From NCBI GenBank assembly GCA_016742275.1, contig JACVCD010000015.1, positions 1 to 64,000 of the forward strand: 64,000 bases of DNA. Direction: 5' to 3'. This DNA is from Gemmatimonadaceae bacterium (GTDB lineage Bacteria > Gemmatimonadota > Gemmatimonadetes > Gemmatimonadales > Gemmatimonadaceae). The notes under the pieces are model-generated. The model saw only the letters and a program-made list of their open reading frames with translations, was not told the DNA's origin and made no database searches. The position numbers and the translations under genes are program-made. Below are positions 1 through 9,152 of the stretch, piece by piece. How positions within the stretch are numbered: position 1 is the first letter of the stretch; each line of letters starts with the position of its first letter.

Positions 1-794
1 GTGCCCGACACATCGTACGGACCGGACATGGCAGCTACCGCCTGTACCGGAAATTCCGTGGTGTAGTTGGCTTCGAGTTCGCGCAGCAGACCGAGTGCGA
101 CGGCACCACCCTGCGAATAGCCGGTCAGCGACAGACGGGTGCGATCCACCGGCAGCGCGCGTTGATTGGCCAACGTACGCGCTGCGCGGAGCAGATCGAT
201 CGCGGCCGATGCATGCGTTTGCTGATGCAGGTAAAGCTGCGTACCGGTGCTTCCGCCGAGGCCGAGATAGTCGGGGAGCACGACGATTGCGCCATCCGTG
301 GCATAGGCCGTACCAAACAGTCGCCCCTCGGTCGCCAGCGGATTGCTCGGCACGTTCGTGCGACTGGTCACCGTCCCATGCATGTAGGCAACCATAGGCG
401 CCGACGTCGGGCCACTGGCCGAAGTGGCCGGCATATAGACCGCACCAGTTGCCTCGGTCAGTTGCCCGTTCAGACCCGGAGTCCGGTAACGCACGACATA
501 GCCCACCACGTCGTAGCGCGGCACGAACGCTCCGGTGGCTCCGGATGCAGCAATCACGGCACCGGCTTCCGCTCGCGTGATCAGTGCAGGAAACGGCGTG
601 GCACTCACGATTTCACCGCGGCCCGCCATGTTCGGCGCTGCCACCGGCGGCTTCTGCAACGTGGGCTTGGGCGTTGGCGACGGACCACCGACCGCGTCTC
701 CACCGCAAGCCGCCGTCAACGCGGTCAGCACAATTGTGGCGGCAACGGCCAGGCGACGGCCGGTCATGGACACCTGGGGGGCAACACGTAGCAT
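1..794 (-). CDS. Secreted alpha/beta-hydrolase lipoprotein (3' end beyond the window)
   Basis: Reading the minus strand from an ATG at 794 gives an open frame that runs off the window edge, so only about 264 N-terminal residues are present. A GAGGA ribosome-binding site lies 7 bases upstream of this ATG. The N-terminus (after an in-frame second Met at 767: MTGRRLAVAATIVLTALTAA then Cys) is a lipoprotein signal with lipobox TAAC, so the product is probably anchored outside the cytoplasm. Downstream come a His-Gly oxyanion-type segment (AYMHGT), VLPDYLGLG and the nucleophile elbow GYSQGG, as in secretory lipase/cephalosporin esterase-like hydrolases. The acid and His of the triad would lie outside the window. 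Substrate unknown. It is divergent from the S9 peptidase gene, sharing a 151-base intergenic region. Confidence 0.8.
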   Translation of the reverse strand, partial: MLRVAPQVSMTGRRLAVAATIVLTALTAACGGDAVGGPSPTPKPTLQKPPVAAPNMAGRGEIVSATPFPALITRAEAGAVIAASGATGAFVPRYDVVGYVVRYRTPGLNGQLTEATGAVYMPATSASGPTSAPMVAYMHGTVTSRTNVPSNPLATEGRLFGTAYATDGAIVVLPDYLGLGGSTGTQLYLHQQTHASAAIDLLRAARTLANQRALPVDRTRLSLTGYSQGGAVALGLLRELEANYTTEFPVQAVAAMSGPYDVSG

Positions 795-945
795 GACATT
801 CCTCACGGGGGGAGCAGTGGCCCAGCAACAGTGGGCATCGAGGCAATGTATCTACGGGACGTATGCCCACGGTGTGTCAGCGCCGGGCATCGTCATCACC
901 GGCTCTTTCAGGGTAATTTGTGGCGTCCCTCTTCCCGGAGACCCG

Positions 946-3924
946 ATGTACCCGCCTGTCCGGCGTCGGCCCGCGACGCTGTCCCTCCCGCTCCTGCTTT
1001 CGGCAGCCCTTGTAGCGGCCCCTTCCCTTGCCGACGCACAGCGTCCCGCCTCCGGCCCGAATGCCGGTGCCGCGAATTCGGCCACGCCCCACGCGATGAC
1101 GCCGACGGACATCTCGGCATGGAAGACCCTGCGCGGCGCCACACTGTCCCACGATGGTCAGTGGTTTGCGTTCATTCAGGCACCCAATGAGGGCGATGCT
1201 GAAGTCATCGTCCGTCAGACAACCGAGGGCGGCAAGGTGCATCGCTTCCCGATCGGTGAAGCGCCAGCAGCCGGCGGCGGTCCTGGCGGCGGCGGAGGCA
1301 ATCCGGGTCTGCAGCTATCCGGCGACGGCAAGTGGGTCGCCATGCTCGTATATCCCCGCGCGGCCGAGGCCAAGCGCCTGCGCCAGCAGCGGCGGCCTGT
1401 GCAGAGCAGAGCGCTGGTGGTGAACCTCGTTACCGGCGAGCAAAAGGAATTCGAGCGCGTGCGTCGTATTCAGCTGGGCGGTGATGCCCCGCGTTGGTTG
1501 GCGATGCAGGCTTATGGTCCCGATGCGCCTGCCGGTGGTGGTGGCGGCGGTGGAGCTGGTGGTCCCGCTCCCGGCGCACCAGGCATGGGTGGCAATCTGT
1601 TTGGTGGCGGCGGTGGTGGTGCCGGGGCTGGTACGGACATGCTCCTGCACGAGCTGGGCACGAGCACGTTGTTCAATGTCGGCAACGTTGCGGATTTCGC
1701 CTTTGATGACAAAGGCCGTTGGCTCGCCTACACCATCGACGCCCGTGAGCGCATCGGCAATGGCGTGCAGCTTCGCGATCTCACGACCGGTGTCGTGCAG
1801 GCCATTGATGGAGATAAGGCGCTGTATCGTCGTCTGACGTGGAGCGATACGCTACCCGCGTTCTCCTATCTCAAGGGCAAGGTCGACAGCGCAGTAACGG
1901 ACACGACGTGGGCGGCTGTTGCACTCGCCGATGTGGGTCGTACGAATCGCCGGATCTCGGTTGGCAGCGGTGCGTCGGCCGCACTGCCCAACGGCATGGA
2001 GATCAGCCCCGACCGGTCACCGCGCTGGACCGAACGCATGGATGCTCTGGTCGTTGGGCTTCGCGTCGCCACAACACCGGTGCCGCGTGCCGAGCAGCTA
2101 GAAGACGATGAGCGTCCCACGCTGATTCTCTGGCACGGCAAGGATTCACGACTGCAGTCGCTGCAGCTCGTGCAGGAACAGGCGGATCGTGGCTTCTCAT
2201 TCATTGCCACCTATCTGCCAGAGACCAACAAGGTCGTGCAGCTCACCGACGACGTGGTGCGTACTGGCAACTTTGGTGCCCGCGATCGTTTCCTGCTTGG
2301 TACCGACAATCAGCCGTACGAGCGTCGCGCCAGCGTAGATGGCATTCAGAAGCGCGACCTCTATCTCGTCGATGCGCGCACCGGTGAGCGTACGCTCGTG
2401 AAGAAGGAGTTGCGTGGCACGTCGTCCGTATCTCCCGATGGCAGCCACGTGCTGTTCTGGGATGATGGCAACTTCCACAGCTACAACGTGGCGACCAAGG
2501 CCATCACCAACGTCACCACCGGTGCTCCGACGTCATTCATCGACACCGAAGACGACCACAATGTGGACCGTCCGTCCACTAACGTGATGGGCTGGAGCCG
2601 CGACGGACGCTCTGTGCTGATCAACGACAACTACGACGTATGGCGTGTGGGCATGGCCGGCAAGAGCTGGACCAATCTCACGGGCAACGGTCGTGCGGAG
2701 CGTATCCGCTATACACGTTTCATCAACACCGATCCGCGCGCACGCGATTTCGATCTGACCAAGCCGTTGTACATGGCGGCCATGCAGTCGCGCACGAAGA
2801 AGGAAGCCATCGTACGCCTCGATCCGGCCAAGCCGGGCGCGGTGGTGGTGACGGGATGGCGTGATGTGCGCCATGCACCGATGAAGGCGCGCGATGCCAA
2901 TGTCTGGGTGTCCAGCATTCAGAGCGCCACGCGCTTCCCAGACTTCTGGCGTGTGGGACTCGGGGTCAACGCCCTCACCGACTCGGTGCGATTGTCGGAC
3001 GCCAATCCGAACCACAACAACGTGCTGTGGTCGGCGGGTTCACGTCTGGTGAACTACGTGACAGAGAAGGGAGATTCGCTGCAGGGTATTCTCATCCTTC
3101 CGGCTGGCTACGAGGAAGGCAAGAAGTACCCCACGCTCACGTTCATCTATGAGCTGCAGTCGGACAATCTCAACAGCTTCTGGTCGCCGAATTTCTCGAG
3201 CTCACCCAACGCGCTGATCGGCACGCATACGTCGCGTGGCTACGCGGTGTTCCTGCCGGACATCGTGTACAAGATCAACGATCCGGGCATGAGTGCGGTG
3301 TGGAGCGTGATTCCCGCCGTGAAGGCCGCAATTCGCACGGGTGTGGTGGACAGCGCCAACGTCGGATTGCACGGCCATTCGTGGGGTGGATATCAGACAT
3401 CGTTCCTCGTCACGCAGACCGACATGTTCAAGAGTGCCGTAGCCGGTGCTCCGCTCACGGACATGGTAAGCATGTACAGCTCGGTGTACTGGAATTCGGG
3501 CAATACGAATCAGGGCATCTTCCAGAGCTCGCAGGGACGCTTCAAGGGCAACTTCCTGGACAACAAGGAAGCCTATGAGCGCAATTCGCCGAACCGGTTC
3601 GCCGATCGCATCAAGACGCCGCTCGTCATTCTGCACGACGACAAGGACGGCGCGGTGGATTTCAATCAGGGCATCACGTTCTACAACACGCTGCGTCAGC
3701 TCGACAAGGACGTGATTCTGCTCGAATACGTGGGTGAGAATCACGGCCTCGCGCAGATGAAGAACCGCAAGGACTACTCACTCCGCTTGATGGAGTACTG
3801 GGACAGCTATCTCAAGGGCCAGCCGGCACCGGAGTGGCTCAGCAAGGGTATCCCGCGGCTCAAGATGGAAGAGCATTTGCGAGAGATGAAAAAGAAGCTC
3901 GAAGGGAAGAAGATCGCGATGTAA
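946..3924 (+). CDS. S9 family (prolyl oligopeptidase-like) secreted peptidase
   Basis: This is a 992-residue exported serine peptidase. The start at 946 is preferred over upstream in-frame starts because it opens a signal peptide (MYPPVRRRPATLSLPLLLSA, then an Ala-rich cleavage region) and has a GGAG element just upstream. The N-terminal two thirds look like a WD/beta-propeller (repeated SPDG, SGDGKW and DGRSV strands). The C-terminal catalytic domain carries GHSWGG with Ser812, Asp901 in HDDKDGAV and His933 in ENHG, the complete triad. Residues of roughly 195-230 contain a long Gly-rich insert (bases about 1533-1635), which looks like a flexible, low-complexity loop in the propeller. The family cleaves oligopeptides; a role in periplasmic or extracellular peptide scavenging is inferred. 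Confidence 0.9.
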   Translation: MYPPVRRRPATLSLPLLLSAALVAAPSLADAQRPASGPNAGAANSATPHAMTPTDISAWKTLRGATLSHDGQWFAFIQAPNEGDAEVIVRQTTEGGKVHRFPIGEAPAAGGGPGGGGGNPGLQLSGDGKWVAMLVYPRAAEAKRLRQQRRPVQSRALVVNLVTGEQKEFERVRRIQLGGDAPRWLAMQAYGPDAPAGGGGGGGAGGPAPGAPGMGGNLFGGGGGGAGAGTDMLLHELGTSTLFNVGNVADFAFDDKGRWLAYTIDARERIGNGVQLRDLTTGVVQAIDGDKALYRRLTWSDTLPAFSYLKGKVDSAVTDTTWAAVALADVGRTNRRISVGSGASAALPNGMEISPDRSPRWTERMDALVVGLRVATTPVPRAEQLEDDERPTLILWHGKDSRLQSLQLVQEQADRGFSFIATYLPETNKVVQLTDDVVRTGNFGARDRFLLGTDNQPYERRASVDGIQKRDLYLVDARTGERTLVKKELRGTSSVSPDGSHVLFWDDGNFHSYNVATKAITNVTTGAPTSFIDTEDDHNVDRPSTNVMGWSRDGRSVLINDNYDVWRVGMAGKSWTNLTGNGRAERIRYTRFINTDPRARDFDLTKPLYMAAMQSRTKKEAIVRLDPAKPGAVVVTGWRDVRHAPMKARDANVWVSSIQSATRFPDFWRVGLGVNALTDSVRLSDANPNHNNVLWSAGSRLVNYVTEKGDSLQGILILPAGYEEGKKYPTLTFIYELQSDNLNSFWSPNFSSSPNALIGTHTSRGYAVFLPDIVYKINDPGMSAVWSVIPAVKAAIRTGVVDSANVGLHGHSWGGYQTSFLVTQTDMFKSAVAGAPLTDMVSMYSSVYWNSGNTNQGIFQSSQGRFKGNFLDNKEAYERNSPNRFADRIKTPLVILHDDKDGAVDFNQGITFYNTLRQLDKDVILLEYVGENHGLAQMKNRKDYSLRLMEYWDSYLKGQPAPEWLSKGIPRLKMEEHLREMKKKLEGKKIAM

Positions 3925-3955
3925 TGCGGTTGGTGTGAGTTGTGAGTTGTGAGTT

Positions 3956-4070
3956 GGCTCGCGACTTGCTCTGCGCTGTGAGCGATGGGCTGTGGGTTGG
4001 GGTTGTGCATAGGCGAGGCTTTACCGATGTCGGTAGAGCCTCGCTCTGGCACCACCCGAGCTCACAGCCC
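3956..4070. repeat. Long palindromic intergenic repeat, copy 1
   Basis: This stretch shares blocks with the copy at 5908-6054: GGCTCGCGACTTGC, GGGCTGTG, GAGCTCACAGCCC-like arm and the central hairpin AGGCTTTACCG-N4-CGGTAGAGCCT (here 4016-4041). The outer segments pair with each other as well, so the RNA or single strand would fold into one long imperfect stem. It follows the S9 peptidase gene and precedes the ECF sigma gene. It could serve as a terminator or be a small dispersed palindromic (REP/REPIN-like) element. Only the repeat itself is certain. Confidence 0.7.
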
Positions 4071-4109
4071 GTCGTGTAAGCTTTTCCTCCCCTCACGCAT
4101 TGAATAGTC

Positions 4110-4688
4110 ATGACAATGCTCAAGCCGACTATAGCACCCGCAATTGCGGCGGCCTCGCCACCTACTTCGCCACCTCCCTGGCCGCCTGAACTCATTCGTC
4201 TCCGGTCGGGAGACCCCGAGGCACTCGCCGAGTGCTACCGCCGCCACGCCGGCGCGCTGCTGCTGGTGGTGTATCGCCTCACCGCCAGTTGGGCCGATGC
4301 CGAGGATGTGGTACATGATGCCTTTGTCGCGCTGCCCGAAGCGTTGTCACGCTATGAGGAACGCGGACAATTCGCAGCCTGGCTGACCCGTGTGGCCATT
4401 CGCCTCGCACTCAGGCGACAACGGCGAGAGTTCCGGTTCTCCTCGATGGATACGGTCCCCCCGCCGACCGTTGGCACCACCACACCGGATCACATTGTGC
4501 CACCGCGGGTGCACGCGGCACTTGCGGCGCTCTCTCCCACACTGCGTCACGTATTCGTTCTGCGCACCGTGCATGACATGAGCCATGCCGACATCGGCGC
4601 ACTGCTCGGCATCTCTGCCGGCACTTCTGAAGTCCGCTACCATCGCGCCGTAAAAGCGCTGCGCCGAACGCTCGAGGTGTCCGTATGA
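4110..4688 (+). CDS. ECF-type RNA polymerase sigma factor
   Basis: The 192-residue product has sigma region 2 (residues about 30-100: ECYRRHAGALLLVVYRL, then WADAEDVVHDAFVALPEAL and FAAWLTRVAIRLALRRQRR) and region 4 (about 135-190: LSPTLRHVFVLRTVHDMSHA, then DIGALLGISAGTSEVRYHRA), the standard two-domain architecture of extracytoplasmic-function sigma factors. A Pro/Ala-rich tail of some 25 residues precedes region 2. The stop codon overlaps the ATG of the next gene (ATGA-type, 4685), so the two are translationally coupled and the neighbour is probably its regulator. The target promoters cannot be read from the window. The pair is bracketed by two copies of the palindromic repeat. Confidence 0.9.
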   Translation: MTMLKPTIAPAIAAASPPTSPPPWPPELIRLRSGDPEALAECYRRHAGALLLVVYRLTASWADAEDVVHDAFVALPEALSRYEERGQFAAWLTRVAIRLALRRQRREFRFSSMDTVPPPTVGTTTPDHIVPPRVHAALAALSPTLRHVFVLRTVHDMSHADIGALLGISAGTSEVRYHRAVKALRRTLEVSV

Positions 4689-5899
4689 TGGTCCGCTCCG
4701 ACAACAACACTCCGCTGCCACTTGATATCGCACGGCTTGCTCAGCAGCTGCGTGAAGCCACGTCGCCTGAACCCACGGATGCCTTGCTCGATCGAATCAC
4801 GAGTAGTCGAGCAAATGGCGTGAGGGTATTGATCACCGACACGATCGAACCTGGTGCCGCACGGCGCCGGCGTTGGCCGTGGATGGTTCTGGCGGCGTGT
4901 GCGGCGGGCGGGGCATTTCTTGTGTGGCGGGAGCAGCCGCGCAATACACCATCAATTGCAGCCAAAGCCAAACCGCCTGCTAACGCCGCCGACAGCGCCC
5001 CATCACCGCGAGCGCCCATGGCCGCGTTGTTGAGTCCATGGCCGCAGGTGGCGTATGCGCAGGGAGCAGGGAATGCACCTTTCACGCCGCTTGGCGCCGT
5101 GAACTCCGGTCGCCTCACATTCGGAGAGCGTATGTACCTGCGCACTTCAGCCAACTCGTATCACGACTTTGTCCCGCACGAGTTGTGGAGTACGCGCTTG
5201 TCGTCGGGGACACGCAACGGCATCGCCACCATTCAATTGGTGCGAGAGCGCGTGAGCAAATACCGCATCGACGATTCTGGCGAATTGTCTGCCTCGTTCG
5301 ACACGCTGTGGCTTCGCGCGAGTGATCTTCGGCCGTTGTATCACCACCGGGGACAATTGCCATTCGATGTACGTACGACCTACACCGATTCGTCAGCGGT
5401 GGAGCGCACCACGATGGACAACGCCATGATTCAACGCCTCGCTGAATCCGCAAAGCCCAGCAAGGCGACGACTCCGCGGCTTCGCACGTACGAATGGAGC
5501 ACCACTACCCGCATCGACAAAGCGCGACACTATGTCGATCGAGAAGACGTACTGCGACTTCTCCTTCGCGCCGCCACACTCGACGCGAACTGGCGAGCGA
5601 GCATTACAGTACCAGCTGTCGGCTTCAACGATCTCTATAGTCGCGACGGCAAGACCCGCTTCCTGAATCTGCGCGTTACCGGCATCGACACCGTGCAACT
5701 CTTCAGCGGCCGGGTGGAATGCTGGCGGGTCGAACTCGATACGGGACCCCAGCCCGAAGTGTGGCACGTCGACCGAGCGACGGGGGAGACACTCACGACC
5801 AGCGGGAGATACGATCGCAACTATCCAGAAACGCGGACGGTATTGGTTGGCGGATTGGAATTGAAACAGCGATTGGTGCCGGAGAAGCGGAAAGAATAG
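4685..5899 (+). CDS. Putative anti-sigma factor / single-span membrane protein
   Basis: The 404-residue product begins with about 60 hydrophilic residues, followed by an RRRRWP positive cluster and one membrane span (WMVLAACAAGGAFLVW), then a long extracytoplasmic part of some 310 residues with no catalytic motif I recognise. Position and topology (4-base overlap with an ECF sigma gene, cytoplasmic N-terminus, single span, large outer domain) match a membrane anti-sigma factor, but I do not see the classical zinc-binding HxxxCxxC motif. The outer domain is rich in beta-type segments (for example FLNLRVTGIDTVQLFSGRVE). Function is inferred from context; the sequence family is not recognised. 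Confidence 0.65.
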   Translation: MMVRSDNNTPLPLDIARLAQQLREATSPEPTDALLDRITSSRANGVRVLITDTIEPGAARRRRWPWMVLAACAAGGAFLVWREQPRNTPSIAAKAKPPANAADSAPSPRAPMAALLSPWPQVAYAQGAGNAPFTPLGAVNSGRLTFGERMYLRTSANSYHDFVPHELWSTRLSSGTRNGIATIQLVRERVSKYRIDDSGELSASFDTLWLRASDLRPLYHHRGQLPFDVRTTYTDSSAVERTTMDNAMIQRLAESAKPSKATTPRLRTYEWSTTTRIDKARHYVDREDVLRLLLRAATLDANWRASITVPAVGFNDLYSRDGKTRFLNLRVTGIDTVQLFSGRVECWRVELDTGPQPEVWHVDRATGETLTTSGRYDRNYPETRTVLVGGLELKQRLVPEKRKE

Positions 5900-5907
5900 G
5901 AGCGAGA

Positions 5908-6054
5908 GGCTCGCGACTTGCACTGAGCTGTGCGCCGTGGGCTGTGAGCTCGGGTAGTGCGGAGGGAAAGGCCTTACCGCTAGCGGTAGAGCCTGGCAGA
6001 TGCACAACCCGGGCTCACAGCCCACGGCTCAGAGCCCACAGCGAGTCGCGAGTC
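5908..6054. repeat. Long palindromic intergenic repeat, copy 2
   Basis: This is the more complete copy of the element at 3956-4070. The left arm (GGCTCGCGACTTGC, GTGGGCTGTGAGCTCGGGT) pairs with the right arm (ACCCGGGCTCACAGCCCAC, GAGTCGCGAG), around the central hairpin AGGCCTTACCG-ctag-CGGTAGAGCCT (5969-5994). The whole 147 bases could fold as one hairpin. It starts 9 bases after the putative anti-sigma gene, so it may end that transcript. Confidence 0.75.
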
Positions 6055-6200
6055 CCCACCGCATTTCATCTTTACGCTTCCCCGGTCAAAGTGTCTCTTG
6101 ACTCCCCACCTGAAATGCCGGAGTATTCCCCCTCGCTTGTTTGCTCGCGTTCACGTGTGCGGCCGGGCAAGCGGACACAACTGCAGTTGAACACCAACAT

Positions 6201-6384
6201 GCATCAGGTCGATCAGGCGTTGCTTGCAACGTCCTGACCGTGAAAAGGGAACTCCGGTGCAATGCCGGGGCGGCCCCGCCGCTGTAAGGGAAGACGGTAA
6301 GACTCGCTGTGCCACTGCGTCGCTTCTGACGCGGGAAGGCGGAGCTCACCGGTAAAAGCCCGAGCCAGAAGACCTGCCTGATGC
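6201..6384 (+). ncRNA. Cobalamin (AdoCbl) riboswitch
   Basis: The conserved core of the B12 riboswitch is visible: AAAAGGGAA (6243-6251), CCGGTGCAATGCCGG, GCGGCCCCGCCGCTGTAA (around 6270-6286) and the B12 box AGCCAGAAGACCTGCC (6363-6378). A perfect 8-bp P1 stem closes it: GCATCAGG (6201-6208) with CCTGATGC (6377-6384). It lies 228 bases upstream of the class II ribonucleotide reductase start on the same strand, a known association, since that enzyme needs adenosylcobalamin. A terminator candidate follows at 6478-6509. Confidence 0.95.
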
Positions 6385-6477
6385 CGAGTCCGCGCGCCCC
6401 CTCGAGGGAGGGTTCGCCGGGGATCCGCCACCTGCCATCGCGCCGACGCCGGCTCGCTGTCCCGTGGCCCCGTTCGG

Positions 6478-6509
6478 GCTCCCGTCTGGCATCATCGTCG
6501 GGAGCTTTT
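6478..6509 (+). terminator. Candidate expression-platform terminator of the cobalamin riboswitch
   Basis: GCTCCCG (6478-6484) pairs with CGGGAGC (6499-6505) and is followed directly by TTTT. It sits between the riboswitch aptamer and the nrdJ start at 6613, so it could stop transcription when cobalamin is bound. The competing antiterminator was not traced, so mechanism is inferred. Confidence 0.55.
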
Positions 6510-6612
6510 GCGTCGCCGTGGTTCACCGGCCCTGGCCTCTGAACCACTGGCGTGCACGACGGCCGTCCTCGGGGGGTGTGCTTCATCGCAGGTCACCCTC
6601 TGGAGTCTGCCA

Positions 6613-9045
6613 ATGGCCACGTCCGTCGCCCCGCGTTCCGCCCCATCCCGTTCACCCTTCGGCAGCTACGATGCCGTTGGCGTGCGCGTGGTGACTGAAG
6701 TCATCAAGCGCGATGGTCGGCGGGCACCGTGGGATCCGGAACGCATCACCCGCGCCATCGCGCTCGCGTTCTATGCCTCGCGTCATGACGACGCCCAGAA
6801 CCCGCACGCCAACGACGCGGCCCACCGCTTTGGCCTCGGCTTCAATGATTTCGCCGTCGTCTGCGAAATCACGCAGCTCGTGGTCAACACGGTGGAGCGC
6901 AAGGCGCAGGACGGCCACGATCCATCAGTAGAAGAAGTCCAGGACATTGTCGAAATGATGATCGCCGCGCGCGGTCATTGGGACGTGGCCAAGCGCTACG
7001 TGATCTATCGCGCCCAGCGCGCGCAGATTCGTCTTGCCGCCCACAAGGACAATGGCCTCCAGGACTACATCTTCCTTTCGCGCTATTCGCGCTACCGTGA
7101 AGATCTGGGCCGCCGCGAAACCCCCAATGAGGCGTTCACGCGCGTGATTGACATGCACCGCGCCCACTTCGCCGATCGCCTTGACTTGCCGGTGGCCGGA
7201 TTTGGTGGTCGTACGCTGCGTGAACTCATCGACGAGACGGAATCCGCCCTGCACCGCAAGGCCATTCTGCCCTCCATGCGCTCGCTGCAGTTCGGCGGTC
7301 AGGCCATCGAAGCCAACAACGCCCGCATGTTCAACTGCGCCTTCACGCACATGAATCGCGTGGATGCATTCAAGGAATCGTTCTTCCTGCTGATGTCGGG
7401 CACGGGCGTAGGCTTCAGCGTACAGAAGCATCATGTGGCGCAACTGCCGTCGTTCCCGGTTCGTGGCGCCGAGAACGAACTCGAAGTGGTGCACTTCCAT
7501 GTGGAAGACACGCTCGAGGGCTGGGCCAACGCACTCGACGCCCTCATGCATAGCTATCTCGATCACAAGAAGATCGAGTTCGACTACTCGCAGATCCGCC
7601 GCCGTGGTGTGCCGCTCAAGACGTCGGGTGGCCGCGCACCAGGACACCTGCCGCTCAAGAAGGCGCTGAGCGCTGTTGAGCGCATGCTTGACCAGGTGTC
7701 AGGTCGCTCCATGCGCCCCATCGAAGTGTACGATGTGCTCATGCACGTGGCCGTCGCCGTGCTCTCGGGCGGTATCCGTCGCTCGGCTACCATCTGCCTC
7801 TTCTCGGCGGATGACGACGAAATGGCAGCGGCCAAGACGGGCAACTGGTTCGAAACCAACCCGCAGCGTGGCAAGTCAAACAACTCGGCCGTGCTGGTAC
7901 GTAATCAGCACAGTGAAAGCGACTTCCATAAGTTGTTCGAGCTGCAGAAGGAGTTCGGTGAGCCCGGCTTCTACTTCGTGGATGATGTGGAGTACGGCGC
8001 CAATCCCTGCGTGGAAATCGGTCTCGCGCCGTTTGCCGTGGTCGATGAAGCAGCACAGGCGAAGTTGGCCGAGTATGGACGTCCTGATGTAGCGCTGGGC
8101 AGCACGGTGAGTGGTTGGCAGATGTGCAACCTCACCACCATCAATGCCAACGCCTGCGAGGATGAAGCTGGATTCCTTGCTTGCTGCCGTGCGGCTGCGC
8201 TGCTTGGCACACTGCAGGCGGCGTACACCAACATTCCGTATCTCGGCGCCGCCACGCGCTACATCAATGAGCGCGAGTCACTGCTCGGCGTCAGCATCTG
8301 CGGCATTCTCGATCGTCCGTCACTGCTGCTCAATCCGAGTGTGCTCGAGCGCGGTGCGCAGGAATGCCTCGATACCAACGCGGCGGTGGCTGCACACATC
8401 GGCATTCCGGCGGCGGCACGCATCACCTGCGTCAAGCCGGAAGGAACGGCGAGCCTCGTGCTTGGTGCGGGTTCTGGCATTCATCCGCACCACGCGCGTC
8501 ATTACTTCCGTCGTGTGCAGGCCGCGCGCACGGAGCCGTTGTTCCAGTGGTTCAAGCTGAACAATCCGCACATGACGGAATCGTCGGCATGGGATCCCGA
8601 TACCACCGACGTGATCACGTTCCCGGTGACAGCGCCGGCCGATGCGATTCTCCGTGAAGACGTGAGCGGTCTCAAGTTCCTCGAGTACGTGCGCCTCGTG
8701 CAGCAGCACTGGGTTGTGGCCGGTCGTCGTCATGAGACATACAACCCGGGTCTGCACCACAACGTGTCCAACACGGTCACCGTACGCGACGATGAGTGGG
8801 ATGGCGTGCAGCAGTTCATCTGGGACAATCGCCACTACTTCACTGGTATTGCCCTGCTGCGTGAGACGGGCGACAAGGTGTACGCCCAGGCTCCGCGCGA
8901 AGAAGTCACGACGGAAACCGACATGGCCAAGTGGAATTCCCTGCAGTACTCCAAGGTGGATTACACGGCACTGTGGGAAGGCACCGACATGACGACGCTG
9001 AGCGATACCGTCGCGTGTGCTGGTGGGGCCTGCGAGATCATCTAG
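6613..9045 (+). CDS. nrdJ: Adenosylcobalamin-dependent (class II) ribonucleotide reductase
   Basis: The 810-residue enzyme reduces ribonucleotides to deoxyribonucleotides with a B12-generated thiyl radical. The ATG at 6613 is chosen because GGAG lies 8 bases upstream and the N-terminal ATP-cone begins right after (VIKRDGRRAPWDPERITRAI). The substrate-binding region holds FNCAFTHMN with Cys242 as the likely reducible cysteine, followed by LLMSGTGVGFSVQ. GGIRRSATICLF, MCNLTTINANAC and the PEGTASLVLGAGSGIHPHHA segment are typical of B12-dependent enzymes. The C-terminus ends ACAGGACEII, giving the paired cysteines (802 and 807) for re-reduction. No small-subunit gene is adjacent, as expected for class II. 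Control by the upstream cobalamin riboswitch is well supported. Confidence 0.95.
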   Translation: MATSVAPRSAPSRSPFGSYDAVGVRVVTEVIKRDGRRAPWDPERITRAIALAFYASRHDDAQNPHANDAAHRFGLGFNDFAVVCEITQLVVNTVERKAQDGHDPSVEEVQDIVEMMIAARGHWDVAKRYVIYRAQRAQIRLAAHKDNGLQDYIFLSRYSRYREDLGRRETPNEAFTRVIDMHRAHFADRLDLPVAGFGGRTLRELIDETESALHRKAILPSMRSLQFGGQAIEANNARMFNCAFTHMNRVDAFKESFFLLMSGTGVGFSVQKHHVAQLPSFPVRGAENELEVVHFHVEDTLEGWANALDALMHSYLDHKKIEFDYSQIRRRGVPLKTSGGRAPGHLPLKKALSAVERMLDQVSGRSMRPIEVYDVLMHVAVAVLSGGIRRSATICLFSADDDEMAAAKTGNWFETNPQRGKSNNSAVLVRNQHSESDFHKLFELQKEFGEPGFYFVDDVEYGANPCVEIGLAPFAVVDEAAQAKLAEYGRPDVALGSTVSGWQMCNLTTINANACEDEAGFLACCRAAALLGTLQAAYTNIPYLGAATRYINERESLLGVSICGILDRPSLLLNPSVLERGAQECLDTNAAVAAHIGIPAAARITCVKPEGTASLVLGAGSGIHPHHARHYFRRVQAARTEPLFQWFKLNNPHMTESSAWDPDTTDVITFPVTAPADAILREDVSGLKFLEYVRLVQQHWVVAGRRHETYNPGLHHNVSNTVTVRDDEWDGVQQFIWDNRHYFTGIALLRETGDKVYAQAPREEVTTETDMAKWNSLQYSKVDYTALWEGTDMTTLSDTVACAGGACEII

Positions 9046-9073
9046 CCCGGCACCACTCGAAACTCCAAACGTG

Positions 9074-9123
9074 AAAACTCAAAACGCACAACCGTAATTC
9101 CGGTTGTGCGTTTTGAGTTTTTG
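9074..9123. terminator. Bidirectional intrinsic terminator
   Basis: A 21-base arm (AAAACTCAAAACGCACAACC, then G) is repeated in inverse after a 6-base loop and ends in TTTT. A runs on the left and T runs on the right make it usable from both sides. It lies between the convergent ends of nrdJ and the minus-strand gene at 9153. Confidence 0.85.
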
Positions 9124-9152
9124 AGTCTTGAGTTCCGAGTGAATCGAAACCG

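Noticed and set aside
535-945. N-terminal extension of the S9 peptidase frame
   Set aside because: It runs antisense to the real lipoprotein gene ending at 794 and precedes a clear signal peptide and ribosome-binding site at 946.
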